Numbered from the stretch's first letter, positions 1 to 6,675 are shown. The stretch is 7,144 bases of DNA from Vulcanimicrobiota bacterium (GCA_003155175.1 PMFP01000021.1:1482-8625), one strand, 5' to 3'. Numbers and translations are program-made. Notes: generated from the letters alone by a model not told the origin.

Positions 1-100
1 TCTTTCAGTCCCATAGGACCGGAAGTGTCCCCCGAATCCAGCGAGTCTCCTCTCTGCGCCGGAGAAAAAATCGTGAGGATTATGGAACCCGGGAATTTTC
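1..100. other. Non-coding left edge after the binding-protein gene
   Basis: Nothing firm is visible here. On the minus strand there is no hairpin followed by a T-run after the TAA at 101-103, so transcription may continue leftward. A minus-strand ATG at 12-14 opens a frame (Met-Gly-Leu-Lys) that leaves the window after four codons. It could be the first codon of a downstream gene, and a permease gene (modB-like) often follows a molybdate-type binding protein. Its only purine-rich upstream stretch (about 29-33) is too far away to be a convincing ribosome binding site. Confidence 0.2.
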
Positions 101-940
101 TTAAGGAACCAGACTCCTGGCCGGCGAGAAATACTCGATGCCGGCCTTTTGGAGAATCGTCTTTCCGTCACCGTTGAGGATGAAGTCTTCGAAAGCTTTG
201 GCTTGATCCGGATGCGGCGCGTTCTTCATCACCGCGAGCGTGTACGTGATCTTGTCGGACATGGACGCGGCGCCGGGCAGCGGCGCGAAGTGTAAGCCGC
301 GCGCAACCGCTTCCGTACGGTAAAAGAAGCCGACGTCGGCTTGTCCCGTTTCGATGCGCGCGAGCAGGTCTTCTTCGGGGAACGTCTGGTCCGGGTTCTC
401 GTCGTCTCCGAGAATTTGCTTCGCGCCCGCCGGTCCGGCCAGGATCGCCATCGCCTGCAGCGTGTATTCGCCCTTCGGGTCCAGCTTCGGATCGGTGCGC
501 CCGATTTTCAGCCCCGGCGTCTGGAGCGCCGCCAAAGCCGTCGTTTTCCCGGCCGCCACGCCGTCGAACAGCGCGGCGTACTTGGATTTGTCCGACCATC
601 CGATGCCCAGGCTCGTTCCGGCGAACGTGGTCGCCCGCGCGACTTTGGAGCCGAGTCCGGTCACGAGCTTCGGATCCACGCTGATGAAGACGTCGGGATT
701 CTTCAGGCCGGACGAGATGAGATTCGCCAGCATCTTGCTGCCGGCGCCCTGGCCTTGAAAATCTATTCCCTTTGCGGCGAGCGCGGACTTGATCGAGCCT
801 TCCATCGGGGTCACCAACGACCCGGCGTAGAGGACCGAGACGGGCAGCGCCGTCTGCGCCAGCGCGGATGCGAACGTAAGGAACGCGGCTGCGACCAGCG
901 CTACCACGGGAGAGATACCGAGGCGAAGTTCTCTTTTCAT
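101..940 (-). CDS. Periplasmic oxyanion-binding protein of the molybdate/tungstate ABC type (ModA/WtpA-like)
   Basis: This is a 279-residue exported solute-binding protein. Residues 1-29 form a signal peptide: Lys/Arg near the start, a hydrophobic core around 11-27, and a cleavage site near Ala-Leu-Ala|Gln. The mature part begins with a beta strand and VLYAGSL (36-42), then GAGSKM (65-70); the serines in these two loops are where this family normally hydrogen-bonds the oxyanion. GRTDPKLDPKGEYT (147-160) and FFYRTEA (205-211) are further family hallmarks. Length and order fit ModA/WtpA-type proteins. I chose the ATG at 940 because the signal peptide starts there; a TTG 33 bp upstream adds residues that look unnatural. 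The Shine-Dalgarno is weak, and translation may depend on upstream genes 54 bp away. No modB or modC is seen inside the window. Binding-protein family is fairly sure; the actual ligand is open because the neighbours point to copper. Confidence 0.8.
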   Translation of the reverse strand: MKRELRLGISPVVALVAAAFLTFASALAQTALPVSVLYAGSLVTPMEGSIKSALAAKGIDFQGQGAGSKMLANLISSGLKNPDVFISVDPKLVTGLGSKVARATTFAGTSLGIGWSDKSKYAALFDGVAAGKTTALAALQTPGLKIGRTDPKLDPKGEYTLQAMAILAGPAGAKQILGDDENPDQTFPEEDLLARIETGQADVGFFYRTEAVARGLHFAPLPGAASMSDKITYTLAVMKNAPHPDQAKAFEDFILNGDGKTILQKAGIEYFSPARSLVP

Positions 941-994
941 CACCGTGGAGAATAAGTGCGGAGTCGCCAACAACCCTGCCGCGGCACCAGGACG

Positions 995-1858
995 TTATTT
1001 CCCCGTGATGAGAAAGGGGACGGTGTAGAGCGTCGTGCCGCCGATGAATTGCATCCAGAAATTATACGGCTGCGCGCTGGGCGCCAAGATTTCAAACTCG
1101 AACCGGCTCGCTACCTTGGCGCTGGGCACCATGGGCGGCATCGAAAGCATCATACTGTCGCCGCAGTCGGCGGCGCTGGCCATGTCGAGCATCTCCGCGG
1201 TCATGCCGTGGGCGTGCATGTATGCCAGATCCTTCGTGCCGACGAAGACGCCGTGCGCCATCGCGCCGAGATACGGATGGAGATCCTCAGCGGGACGGCC
1301 GTCCTTGGTGATGCTCACGTCGATCGTCGAGATCTCGCCGCTCGGAACCGATACCGGGTCGAGCGTCACCCGGTACGGACCGGCTTGCTGCGATTCGCCC
1401 GGGGCGTGAAGCGTGCGCGCGGTCGCAGGCGCGGGTGAGCCGGACGCGAGCGGGAGGTCGAAGCGAAAGACCTGCCTTCCCATCCCGTGCGGAATGCCGT
1501 CGAGATACACGTGATAGAGGCCGGGCTCGGCGGGCCGGTAGTCGATGGTCAAATGGCCGTCCGGTTGCAGCGCCGGATGGATGTGGTCGAAATAGCGCAG
1601 ATCGTCGGAGACGACGATCATGTGCATGATCTTCGTCATGTCAACGTCGTAGCGCGTCACGACCGTGCCGCCCGACGACTCCCACATGTCGAAGTGAATC
1701 GAACCGTCCGGTGCGGCGGTCTCGCGCAGGTAGCCCTGCATGGGCTGATAGCCGGTCACGGTGACGTTCTTGCCGTCAAACGTCGCGTCCGATGGAGCAG
1801 CCGCACAGAGGAGGATGCCGAGCGTTGCGATCGCTGCGGCGTACCGTGCGCTTTTCAT
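995..1858 (-). CDS. Secreted His/Met-rich protein with two related metal-site-like units
   Basis: This is a 287-residue exported protein with a signal peptide at 1-25. The cysteine at 18 does not sit in a proper lipobox, so cleavage near Asp-Ala|Thr is more likely than lipidation. Two halves share one pattern: a His, then V-V or F-V, D-L-x-Y, and an H-x-H. These are H79 with H92 and H94, and H202 with H215 and H217, with identical spacing (13 and 15). Both units are beta-rich, and the second ends in a Met-rich stretch (SMMLSMPPM, 235-243). Proteins with this paired pattern occur beside copper genes, but I know no assigned function. The start overlaps the stop of the SCO1 fusion gene by ATGA, with AAAGGAG at 1863-1869, so translation is probably coupled. 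A periplasmic copper-binding or copper-relay role is inferred from the His/Met content and the SCO1 neighbour. Confidence 0.85.
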   Translation of the reverse strand: MKSARYAAAIATLGILLCAAAPSDATFDGKNVTVTGYQPMQGYLRETAAPDGSIHFDMWESSGGTVVTRYDVDMTKIMHMIVVSDDLRYFDHIHPALQPDGHLTIDYRPAEPGLYHVYLDGIPHGMGRQVFRFDLPLASGSPAPATARTLHAPGESQQAGPYRVTLDPVSVPSGEISTIDVSITKDGRPAEDLHPYLGAMAHGVFVGTKDLAYMHAHGMTAEMLDMASAADCGDSMMLSMPPMVPSAKVASRFEFEILAPSAQPYNFWMQFIGGTTLYTVPFLITGK

Positions 1859-2814
1859 CGGGCTCCTTTGCCGGCGTTCCGCCGCCGCCACTGAAGGAAG
1901 ACGTCGGCTAAGAAGATCAGCGCGGCGATCGCCAGCAGCGATCCGACGAAGATCAACGACTCGGCCGCATGGCCGAGCGCGTTGTCGTTGATGCCGCACT
2001 GGCGCGCCGCGTGTCGAAGCCCGAGCACGAATCTCTGCCAGAGGTTCGACGAGCTGCCTTCCGCTTCGCTTACGGAAGCGAGGACTTCGTCGGGTTGCCA
2101 CGTGTTGCCATAGACGGTTTGGAGGACGTTTCCCGACTTGTCCACGATGCCGAGCGCCTCGGAATGGGCGATCGTCGCGTTGGTACGGGCCGCGATCGTG
2201 ATCCCGAAGGACGCGGCGATCTCGCGCAGGACTTCGGGATCGCCGGTCGCCAGCGTCCATCGCTCCGGGTTTGCGTCGAACTCCCGGCCGTAGCGTTGCA
2301 GCACCGATGGAACGTCGTACGCGGGGTCGAGCGTGAACTCGATGAGGCGGGCGTTGGGCGAAAGGCTGCGCTGCAGCTCCTCGAATTTCGCGGAGACTAG
2401 CGGGCACATCGTCGCGTCGCGGCATCTCGTGTAGATGAACGACACGACCGTCGTATGTCCGCGATAGTCTTGCCACGAACGCGCGCGCCCGAGTTGATCC
2501 ACGAAGCGGGCGTCCGGAACCGGGTCGCCGGGTTGAAGGATGGCGACCGGCGGCTGCGCGCCGCCCTGCATCTGCGGCGCCGGAGATCCGATCGACACCA
2601 CGCGCAGCTTCCAGGGGTCGCCGGCGGTGTCCACGTCGCCGCGAATCTCGTCGCCGGTTTGCAAACGCTTCGCGTCGTCCGGTCCGATCTTGAAGGTCAT
2701 GGTCATGGCCGGCATGCCGCCGAACGGGTCGTGCTTGACGACGGCCGTTCCCGCACGGGGATCCACGCCGAGCACGACGCCGTGCATCATGACGGCCAGC
2801 ACGAGACCCATCAT
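1855..2814 (-). CDS. CusF-like copper-binding domain fused to an SCO1/SenC thioredoxin-fold domain, membrane-anchored
   Basis: This 319-residue protein has three parts. Residues about 10-75 are CusF-like: H28-D-P followed by GMPAMTMTF (33-41), where H28, M34, M37 and M39 are candidate Cu(I) ligands. Residues about 95-255 are SCO1/SenC: FIYTRC...C with C131 and C137 (a CX5C form rather than CX3C), LDPAYD (162-167), and H217 as the expected third copper ligand before GIVDKSGN. Residues about 286-308 form a membrane helix followed by an Arg-rich, probably cytoplasmic tail. SCO proteins deliver copper to, or reduce thiols of, the CuA site of cytochrome oxidase and related enzymes; CusF domains bind Cu(I). 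The ATG at 2814 has GGAAG at 2823-2827. A TAG stop lies 36 bp upstream in frame with no other start between, so a longer N terminus is excluded. No clear signal peptide precedes the CusF fold, which is odd for a periplasmic protein. Confidence 0.9.
   Translation of the reverse strand: MMGLVLAVMMHGVVLGVDPRAGTAVVKHDPFGGMPAMTMTFKIGPDDAKRLQTGDEIRGDVDTAGDPWKLRVVSIGSPAPQMQGGAQPPVAILQPGDPVPDARFVDQLGRARSWQDYRGHTTVVSFIYTRCRDATMCPLVSAKFEELQRSLSPNARLIEFTLDPAYDVPSVLQRYGREFDANPERWTLATGDPEVLREIAASFGITIAARTNATIAHSEALGIVDKSGNVLQTVYGNTWQPDEVLASVSEAEGSSSNLWQRFVLGLRHAARQCGINDNALGHAAESLIFVGSLLAIAALIFLADVFLQWRRRNAGKGAR
1863..1869 (-). promoter_or_regulatory. Ribosome binding site of the His/Met-rich protein
   Basis: AAAGGAG lies four bases before the ATG at 1858, inside the end of the SCO1 fusion gene. 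Together with the ATGA stop/start overlap it decides the start of the His/Met-rich gene and points to coupled translation of the two. Confidence 0.75.
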
Positions 2815-2878
2815 GCGCGCTGCTTCCGGGCCTTTACGCGCCGCTCCCCTCTAAAATCGCGTTCCTCAGGCATGCCGG

Positions 2879-5314
2879 TCATTGGGTTATCCGAAAACCG
2901 AGGCTAAAGATCCGAGGCGCCGCGTAGTGGTTTCCCTGGGCGTTCAGTAGCGTGACGTAGTAGCGGTCGTTGAGGAGATTTTGGATGTTGAACGTGAGCG
3001 CCGTGTGCGGCGCGATCGGGACACCCTCTTCTACGCTGAAGATCGTGTGCGCGGTTTCCTTGCAATTTCCCGGTGTGTCCAGCGGGCATACGGCCGACGA
3101 GAGTCCACTGCCGTATTCGCCCGTAAACGAGGTCCAGCCGCCTCGCCGGTCGTTGAGTAACGCGCCGCCCGCGACGCTCCAGTTCTGTTCGTGATCGGCC
3201 GGCGTGAAATCGGTCGGCGACCCGAAGCACGGCGCGAGCAGTTGCGTTTCGCAGCCTTTGTTCACCGAGACGACGTGCGCGACCGAGAAGTACGCGCGTC
3301 CGTTGCGCGGTAGGGGTTGGACGTAATTGATTGCTTCCTGCGACAAACGCCCGAGGACATAATTGATGTCCTGATGCAGCAGCGTGACGCCGACTTGCGT
3401 ATCGTCTATGAGGTCGTTGGCATTTTTCTGCCAGACGCGGAAGCCCAGATCGCCCGAACCGACCGGAATATGGCCGCCAAACTCGAGCTGCGTGTCCCGT
3501 TCCGGCTTCAGGTCGAATTGCGCTACCGTCGGTTGCAGGGGCAAATTCAGCAAGTAGGCCGCCTGCGGACTTACGTTTTCAAAGGAGGGCGGCTCGAAGA
3601 ACCTTCCGATGTAGGCGTAGACGCTGGCGCGCTTGCCGAAGAACCGCGTGAGCTTCAACCGGGGGCTGAAGGCGCCAAACGCTTGAGCGAACTGCGTTGA
3701 CTTGATCGTGTAGAAGTCGTAACGAAGACCGTAGTCGGCCTCGAACTCGCTGTTCGGCCGCCAACTATCTTGAATGTATGACTGATAGGTGTTTCCGAGA
3801 TTTGGGTCGTTGTCTACGACCGTCGCCGGCGCGTTAGGCGTTTCCGGGGTGAGCACCGGTGCCAAGAAGTTGTTCGGCTGGAGCGCGATCGCATAGTACT
3901 TGAAGACGCGGCTGAGGTCGTAGGAGGCGCCCGCCCGAAGCTCGTTGTGCGGGCCGACCTCCTGGACGTAGTCGCCTTGGAAAATGTAATCCAGCGACGT
4001 CCGGTCGTCGTTTAACGAGAAGCCGCAGGTCGTCGGGAGATAGGTCACGCTCGGGTCCTTCAGAGCGAAGGCGCAGTCGGTCGACGTTCCGCCGTTCCCG
4101 AACGGCGGCGGCGTCACGTTGAGCGCCTCACCATACGCCCAATCGTTGAGCGGGTCGCCGAAGTCCTTGATGTTCGCCTGCTTGAACGCCGGGCCGTAGG
4201 TGATCGTGCCGGTTTGGCCGACCGCTTTCCGAAACTGCACGGCGAGGAACGTATCGTTCTGCGTCTCGTTGTCGTCCGTCGATGCCGGCTGGCCGTAGTT
4301 TACGTCGTTGGGAATCTGGTACGTGCTGTTACTGTGAATGAACGTCACGTTCGTGAAGTTGCTTCCGCCGGCGGGGATCGTGAAGCGAGCGAACTGGCCG
4401 GCGGAGCTTGCGGCGTTATGCGGCGATCCGAAATCCGGCGGGTCGAGGCCGCGATCGGTCGTCATGCCGGTGACCGCTAGGTCGAATCCACCGCCGCCGG
4501 CGATTGGCGCGTGATACCCAACGGTGCCGACGGCGTCCGTGTACGACCCGAACGACCCGTTTGCGGTGAAGCCGGCCGGCCCCGTTCCGGCTCGCGTCGT
4601 CATGTTGAGCACGGAACCGAACTTTAGGCCGTATTGCGCGGGGTAGGCGCCCTCGATTACGTCAATGAACGAAATATCGTTGAGATTTATCTCGCCGCCG
4701 ATGTCGCGGTTCAATTCCTGCGGGAGGGGCACGCCGTCGATCTGATAGTTGATCACGCCGTGATCGCCGTTGATGTGGACGACGCCGTTGGCGCCGCGAA
4801 CGGCACCCGGCAGCTGGATTTCCATCTCCGAAAAAGAATTGCTGTACGGCATCGTGGTAAGAACCGTACTGTTCAACGTGACGTCGCTGCCGCTTCCGTG
4901 GGTGGCCGAGGCGTGAACGGTAATGGTGTGCCCGATCTCCTTTAGCCCTTGCAGCGTTACCGTTACGATGGCTCCGCCGCTGCCGAGGTCGACGACGAGA
5001 TTGCCTTGCAGGCCGGGCGCCGTCGCGCGAACCCGGTACGTGCCCAGTGGCAGCGCGATGCTAAAATGGCCGCGCGCGTCGGTCGTCGCGCGTATCGTGA
5101 GATTGTTGCCCGACGCCGTAACCTCGGCGTTGGGGACGGGGGCGCCCTTGCTGGTTACCGTCCCCCGTAGAAAAACGCTGGGCGCCGCGGCGCGCGCCGG
5201 CGGCGTTGCCGGCGTTGTGACCGTGACCAGCACGGTAAGAAACAGTGCGGCCGCGGAAGCGCGTCTCGCGACGCGGCGCAGCACGCACGCAATGGTGCGA
5301 AGCAAAGAAGGCAT
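2879..5314 (-). CDS. TonB-dependent outer-membrane receptor with N-terminal carboxypeptidase-regulatory-like domain
   Basis: This 811-residue protein begins with a signal peptide (1-43, ending Ala-Arg-Ala-Ala-Ala). It is followed by a carboxypeptidase-regulatory-like beta domain (about 46-122: V-x-L-R-G-T-V, A-x-V-T-A, D-A-R-G-H-F-S, G-T-Y-R-V). ITVHA (131-135) resembles a TonB box. The plug is about 145-245, with Q-L-P-G-A-V, Y-Q-I-D-G-V-P-L, I-D-V-I-E-G-A-Y-P-A-Q-Y-G and a typical plug end. The rest is a 22-strand-type barrel with alternating aromatic strands, a late N-I-Q-N-L-L-N-D-R-Y motif and a final strand ending FRITQ. The mature part has six cysteines in three close pairs. I chose the ATG at 5314 because the signal peptide starts there and GGGGAG (5320-5325) precedes it; a GTG at 5425 would overlap the upstream gene. 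Such receptors import bulky or scarce ligands using TonB energy. The ligand is unknown; a copper or other metal chelate is inferred from the neighbours only. Confidence 0.92.
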   Translation of the reverse strand: MPSLLRTIACVLRRVARRASAAALFLTVLVTVTTPATPPARAAAPSVFLRGTVTSKGAPVPNAEVTASGNNLTIRATTDARGHFSIALPLGTYRVRATAPGLQGNLVVDLGSGGAIVTVTLQGLKEIGHTITVHASATHGSGSDVTLNSTVLTTMPYSNSFSEMEIQLPGAVRGANGVVHINGDHGVINYQIDGVPLPQELNRDIGGEINLNDISFIDVIEGAYPAQYGLKFGSVLNMTTRAGTGPAGFTANGSFGSYTDAVGTVGYHAPIAGGGGFDLAVTGMTTDRGLDPPDFGSPHNAASSAGQFARFTIPAGGSNFTNVTFIHSNSTYQIPNDVNYGQPASTDDNETQNDTFLAVQFRKAVGQTGTITYGPAFKQANIKDFGDPLNDWAYGEALNVTPPPFGNGGTSTDCAFALKDPSVTYLPTTCGFSLNDDRTSLDYIFQGDYVQEVGPHNELRAGASYDLSRVFKYYAIALQPNNFLAPVLTPETPNAPATVVDNDPNLGNTYQSYIQDSWRPNSEFEADYGLRYDFYTIKSTQFAQAFGAFSPRLKLTRFFGKRASVYAYIGRFFEPPSFENVSPQAAYLLNLPLQPTVAQFDLKPERDTQLEFGGHIPVGSGDLGFRVWQKNANDLIDDTQVGVTLLHQDINYVLGRLSQEAINYVQPLPRNGRAYFSVAHVVSVNKGCETQLLAPCFGSPTDFTPADHEQNWSVAGGALLNDRRGGWTSFTGEYGSGLSSAVCPLDTPGNCKETAHTIFSVEEGVPIAPHTALTFNIQNLLNDRYYVTLLNAQGNHYAAPRIFSLGFRITQ

Positions 5315-5343
5315 GGAAGCTCCCCGGTGGATCGTTGCGGAAC

Positions 5344-5359
5344 GGCTCGAAGTCGAGCC
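5344..5359 (-). promoter_or_regulatory. Inverted repeat between the CPFC protein and receptor genes
   Basis: Perfect 7-bp arms (GGCTCGA / TCGAGCC) separated by two bases lie six bases after the CPFC gene stop and 29 bases before the receptor start. As RNA this gives a six-pair stem with a four-base loop. No U-run follows, so it is not a standard intrinsic terminator. It may stabilise or process the mRNA, attenuate it, or serve as an operator. Confidence 0.4.
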
Positions 5360-5364
5360 CGGCG

Positions 5365-5985
5365 TTAGGCTGGGAGCAGGGCCGGAGGTGGACGATTGCC
5401 CAAGATGGGGGCAAACGTCAAGCACATGGACGGAGCGACGCGCGCTTCGTGGCGCGGGACGCGATAGCGGCGCGGTGCGGCACCCACGCGAGACAGGAAG
5501 ACGTGAAGCGCGACGATTGCGCGCTCGATGTGGCGGCGCAGGCGCACGAGCGCGAACGACCCGGCGAAACTCGCGACGATCGCCGCGACGATGCCGACGA
5601 CGATGTCACCTTTGCAGAACGGGCAACCTTCGCCGAGCTGCGTCAGCGCGAAGAACCCAAATTGTAAAGCCGCGGAGAACACGAGGAAGCGCGCCCCCGT
5701 TCCGCGGAACGGCAACGCCCTCGACATGAGGCCGATGCGCCGTCGCCGCTCGGAGGCCGACGCGAAGAAGCCGCCGGCGATCAGGAAGACGGCTAGGGCT
5801 GCTATCGCCAGAATGGCCAGATAGGCGTGCAGCGGAGAGAAGGCGAGGTCGTCCGCGTCGCGGCCCAAGCTGGCAAACTCCGAGCCAAGATGCACCGCAA
5901 TGCCGAACGGCACGGAGAGGGCCAAGTACATCAAGAGAGCCGGCCAGCGCTTCATGTGATTTGCAAGTAATTCCCATTTCGCCAA
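5365..5985 (-). CDS. Four-helix membrane protein with a CPFC motif, function unknown
   Basis: This is a 206-residue integral membrane protein that I do not recognise. Predicted helices are at about 15-34, 52-76, 98-118 and 126-148. CPFC (121-124) sits in the short loop between helices 3 and 4, and H32 lies at the end of helix 1. Arg-rich segments (80-83, 148-155) and a basic tail suggest cytoplasmic faces, which would put the CPFC loop on the periplasmic side. A CXXC there could bind a metal or act in thiol redox, matching the SCO1-type genes nearby, but this is inference. I chose the TTG at 5985 because AGGAG (5991-5995) lies five bases before it. The in-frame ATG at 5955 has no comparable site, and a farther TTG at 6027 has none either. 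It is the first gene of the leftward block, 50 bp ahead of the receptor. Confidence 0.75.
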   Translation of the reverse strand: MAKWELLANHMKRWPALLMYLALSVPFGIAVHLGSEFASLGRDADDLAFSPLHAYLAILAIAALAVFLIAGGFFASASERRRRIGLMSRALPFRGTGARFLVFSAALQFGFFALTQLGEGCPFCKGDIVVGIVAAIVASFAGSFALVRLRRHIERAIVALHVFLSRVGAAPRRYRVPRHEARVAPSMCLTFAPILGNRPPPALLPA

Positions 5986-5990
5986 AAGGG

Positions 5991-5995
5991 CTCCT
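5991..5995 (-). promoter_or_regulatory. Ribosome binding site that selects the TTG start
   Basis: AGGAG is five bases before the TTG at 5985 on the minus strand. It is the best Shine-Dalgarno near the start of the CPFC gene and is the reason for choosing the unusual TTG over the ATG ten codons later. Confidence 0.65.
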
Positions 5996-6000
5996 GCCGG

Positions 6001-6019
6001 GCCCGCGACCGCCGCGGGC
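6001..6019 (-). promoter_or_regulatory. Inverted repeat just upstream of the CPFC gene ribosome binding site
   Basis: Perfect 7-bp arms (GCCCGCG / CGCGGGC) enclose a five-base loop (ACCGC). The repeat ends five bases before the AGGAG site at 5991-5995. If it is in the leader RNA it would form a stable GC stem next to the ribosome binding site; as DNA it could be an operator. High GC makes a chance occurrence possible. Confidence 0.35.
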
Positions 6020-6127
6020 AGGTCCAAGCGTATTCCGAGCGCCTGAACGCCGCCTGAGGTGACGCTTTTGCGCCATAGTTCGGGCCATAGAGTGAAGCGG
6101 GATGAAGCGAAGAACTCAGGTCACATC

Positions 6128-6673
6128 GTGATTCGCCGATTTTCCGGGACCGTCGTCATCGGTCTGTTCGCCGCGATGGCCGCTCATGCAGCCGTTTACG
6201 GGAACGGGCACGTCTTGGGCGGCGCCTACGCCGGCGCCGTGCAGATCCTCTCGGCGATCGGCGCGGCCTTCGTCGTAGGGCTGTGGTTCGCGGTCGGCTG
6301 GGCGAGCAAGGGCATCAGCAACGGGAGCATCGTGAAGACCCGGCTGGGCGAACTGCTTCCCTCGTGGCCGTCCATCACCGCCGCCGCCGTCGTCTGGTTT
6401 TCCGTCGTCGAATCTTTAGAGCATGACGGACACGCCGACGCTCCGGCGTCCGTCCTGATCGCCGCGATCGTCGTTTTCAGCTTCCTGGCGCGTGCGCTCG
6501 GCCGCGCGTTCTTGCAGGTATTGTCGGACGCCGTCTTTGGCGATCGCGGATTGGCGCCCAAGTCCCGCATGCCGGGCTGGACGATGACCGCCGCGGTTCC
6601 CGTTGCGCCCCGCGCTTCGTTCGGCCGCGCGCGCTTCGCGCGCCCTCCTCCGATTCGCCAGAACCGAGCGTAA
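6128..6673 (+). CDS. Four-helix membrane protein with His motifs, function unknown
   Basis: This is a 181-residue protein from a GTG start, which I do not recognise. Predicted helices are at about 5-24, 33-57, 82-97 and 107-132, followed by a basic, Pro-rich, probably disordered tail (about 140-181). Histidines cluster at the helix 1 end (H20, H28) and in the loop between helices 3 and 4, SLEHDGHAD (96-104, with H99 and H102). That loop is where the divergent neighbour has CPFC, so the two may be distant relatives. The GTG at 6128 is preceded by a modest AGG at 6118-6120 and begins at the first helix. Other in-frame GTGs at 6092 and 6059 would only add a polar extension. It lies 43 bp ahead of an SCO1 lipoprotein gene, so a role in copper handling or oxidase assembly is a context guess. 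Confidence 0.7.
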   Translation: MIRRFSGTVVIGLFAAMAAHAAVYGNGHVLGGAYAGAVQILSAIGAAFVVGLWFAVGWASKGISNGSIVKTRLGELLPSWPSITAAAVVWFSVVESLEHDGHADAPASVLIAAIVVFSFLARALGRAFLQVLSDAVFGDRGLAPKSRMPGWTMTAAVPVAPRASFGRARFARPPPIRQNRA

Positions 6674-6675
6674 GC

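Larger units (their letters stand above)
5986..6127. promoter_or_regulatory. Divergent intergenic region with repeats, likely promoters for both blocks
   Basis: This 142-bp gap separates the two blocks and should hold a promoter for each direction. I could not pick convincing -35/-10 pairs. It holds GCCATAG at 6072-6078 and 6084-6090, TGAAGCG at 6093-6099 and 6103-6109, and a looser pair, CTGAGGTGAC at 6054-6063 and CTCAGGTCAC at 6115-6124 (8 of 10 matches). Repeats spaced about one helical turn apart suggest a regulator-binding region. The regulator is unknown, and no classical CueR, CsoR or Fur site was recognised. Confidence 0.4.

Noticed and set aside
977..986. Ten-base palindrome TGCCGCGGCA between the His/Met-rich and binding-protein genes
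   Set aside because: It is too short and GC-rich to separate from chance. It has no loop for a good RNA hairpin and no T-run follows on the minus strand.
341..1438. Long plus-strand open frames opposite the binding-protein and His/Met-rich genes
   Set aside because: They are Arg-rich, low-complexity translations without any recognisable domain. They run antisense to genes with clear signal peptides and motifs, as is usual in GC-rich DNA.
1859..2476. Extended N terminus of the His/Met-rich protein up to 2476
   Set aside because: The extension is the SCO1 fusion gene read in another frame and is Arg-rich. The ATG at 1858 has a ribosome binding site and begins a signal peptide.
5315..5425. GTG start at 5425 for the receptor
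   Set aside because: It would overlap the end of the CPFC gene and put 37 extra residues before an otherwise normal signal peptide. The ATG at 5314 has a good ribosome binding site.
4923..5729. Plus-strand frame of 268 codons across the receptor start
   Set aside because: Its translation has no domain, is Arg-rich and lies opposite the receptor signal peptide and the CPFC protein, both of which have convincing features.
5365..5985. CPFC protein as a DsbB or VKOR-type quinone-linked thiol oxidase
   Set aside because: It has four helices and one CXXC, but I see no second cysteine pair in a loop; the only other cysteine is in the C-terminal tail at 188. The family hallmarks are absent.
6629..6643. 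GCGCGC-TTC-GCGCGC inverted repeat
   Set aside because: It lies inside the Arg/Pro-rich coding tail of the His membrane protein, where GC-rich Arg and Ala codons give such repeats by chance. No U-run follows.
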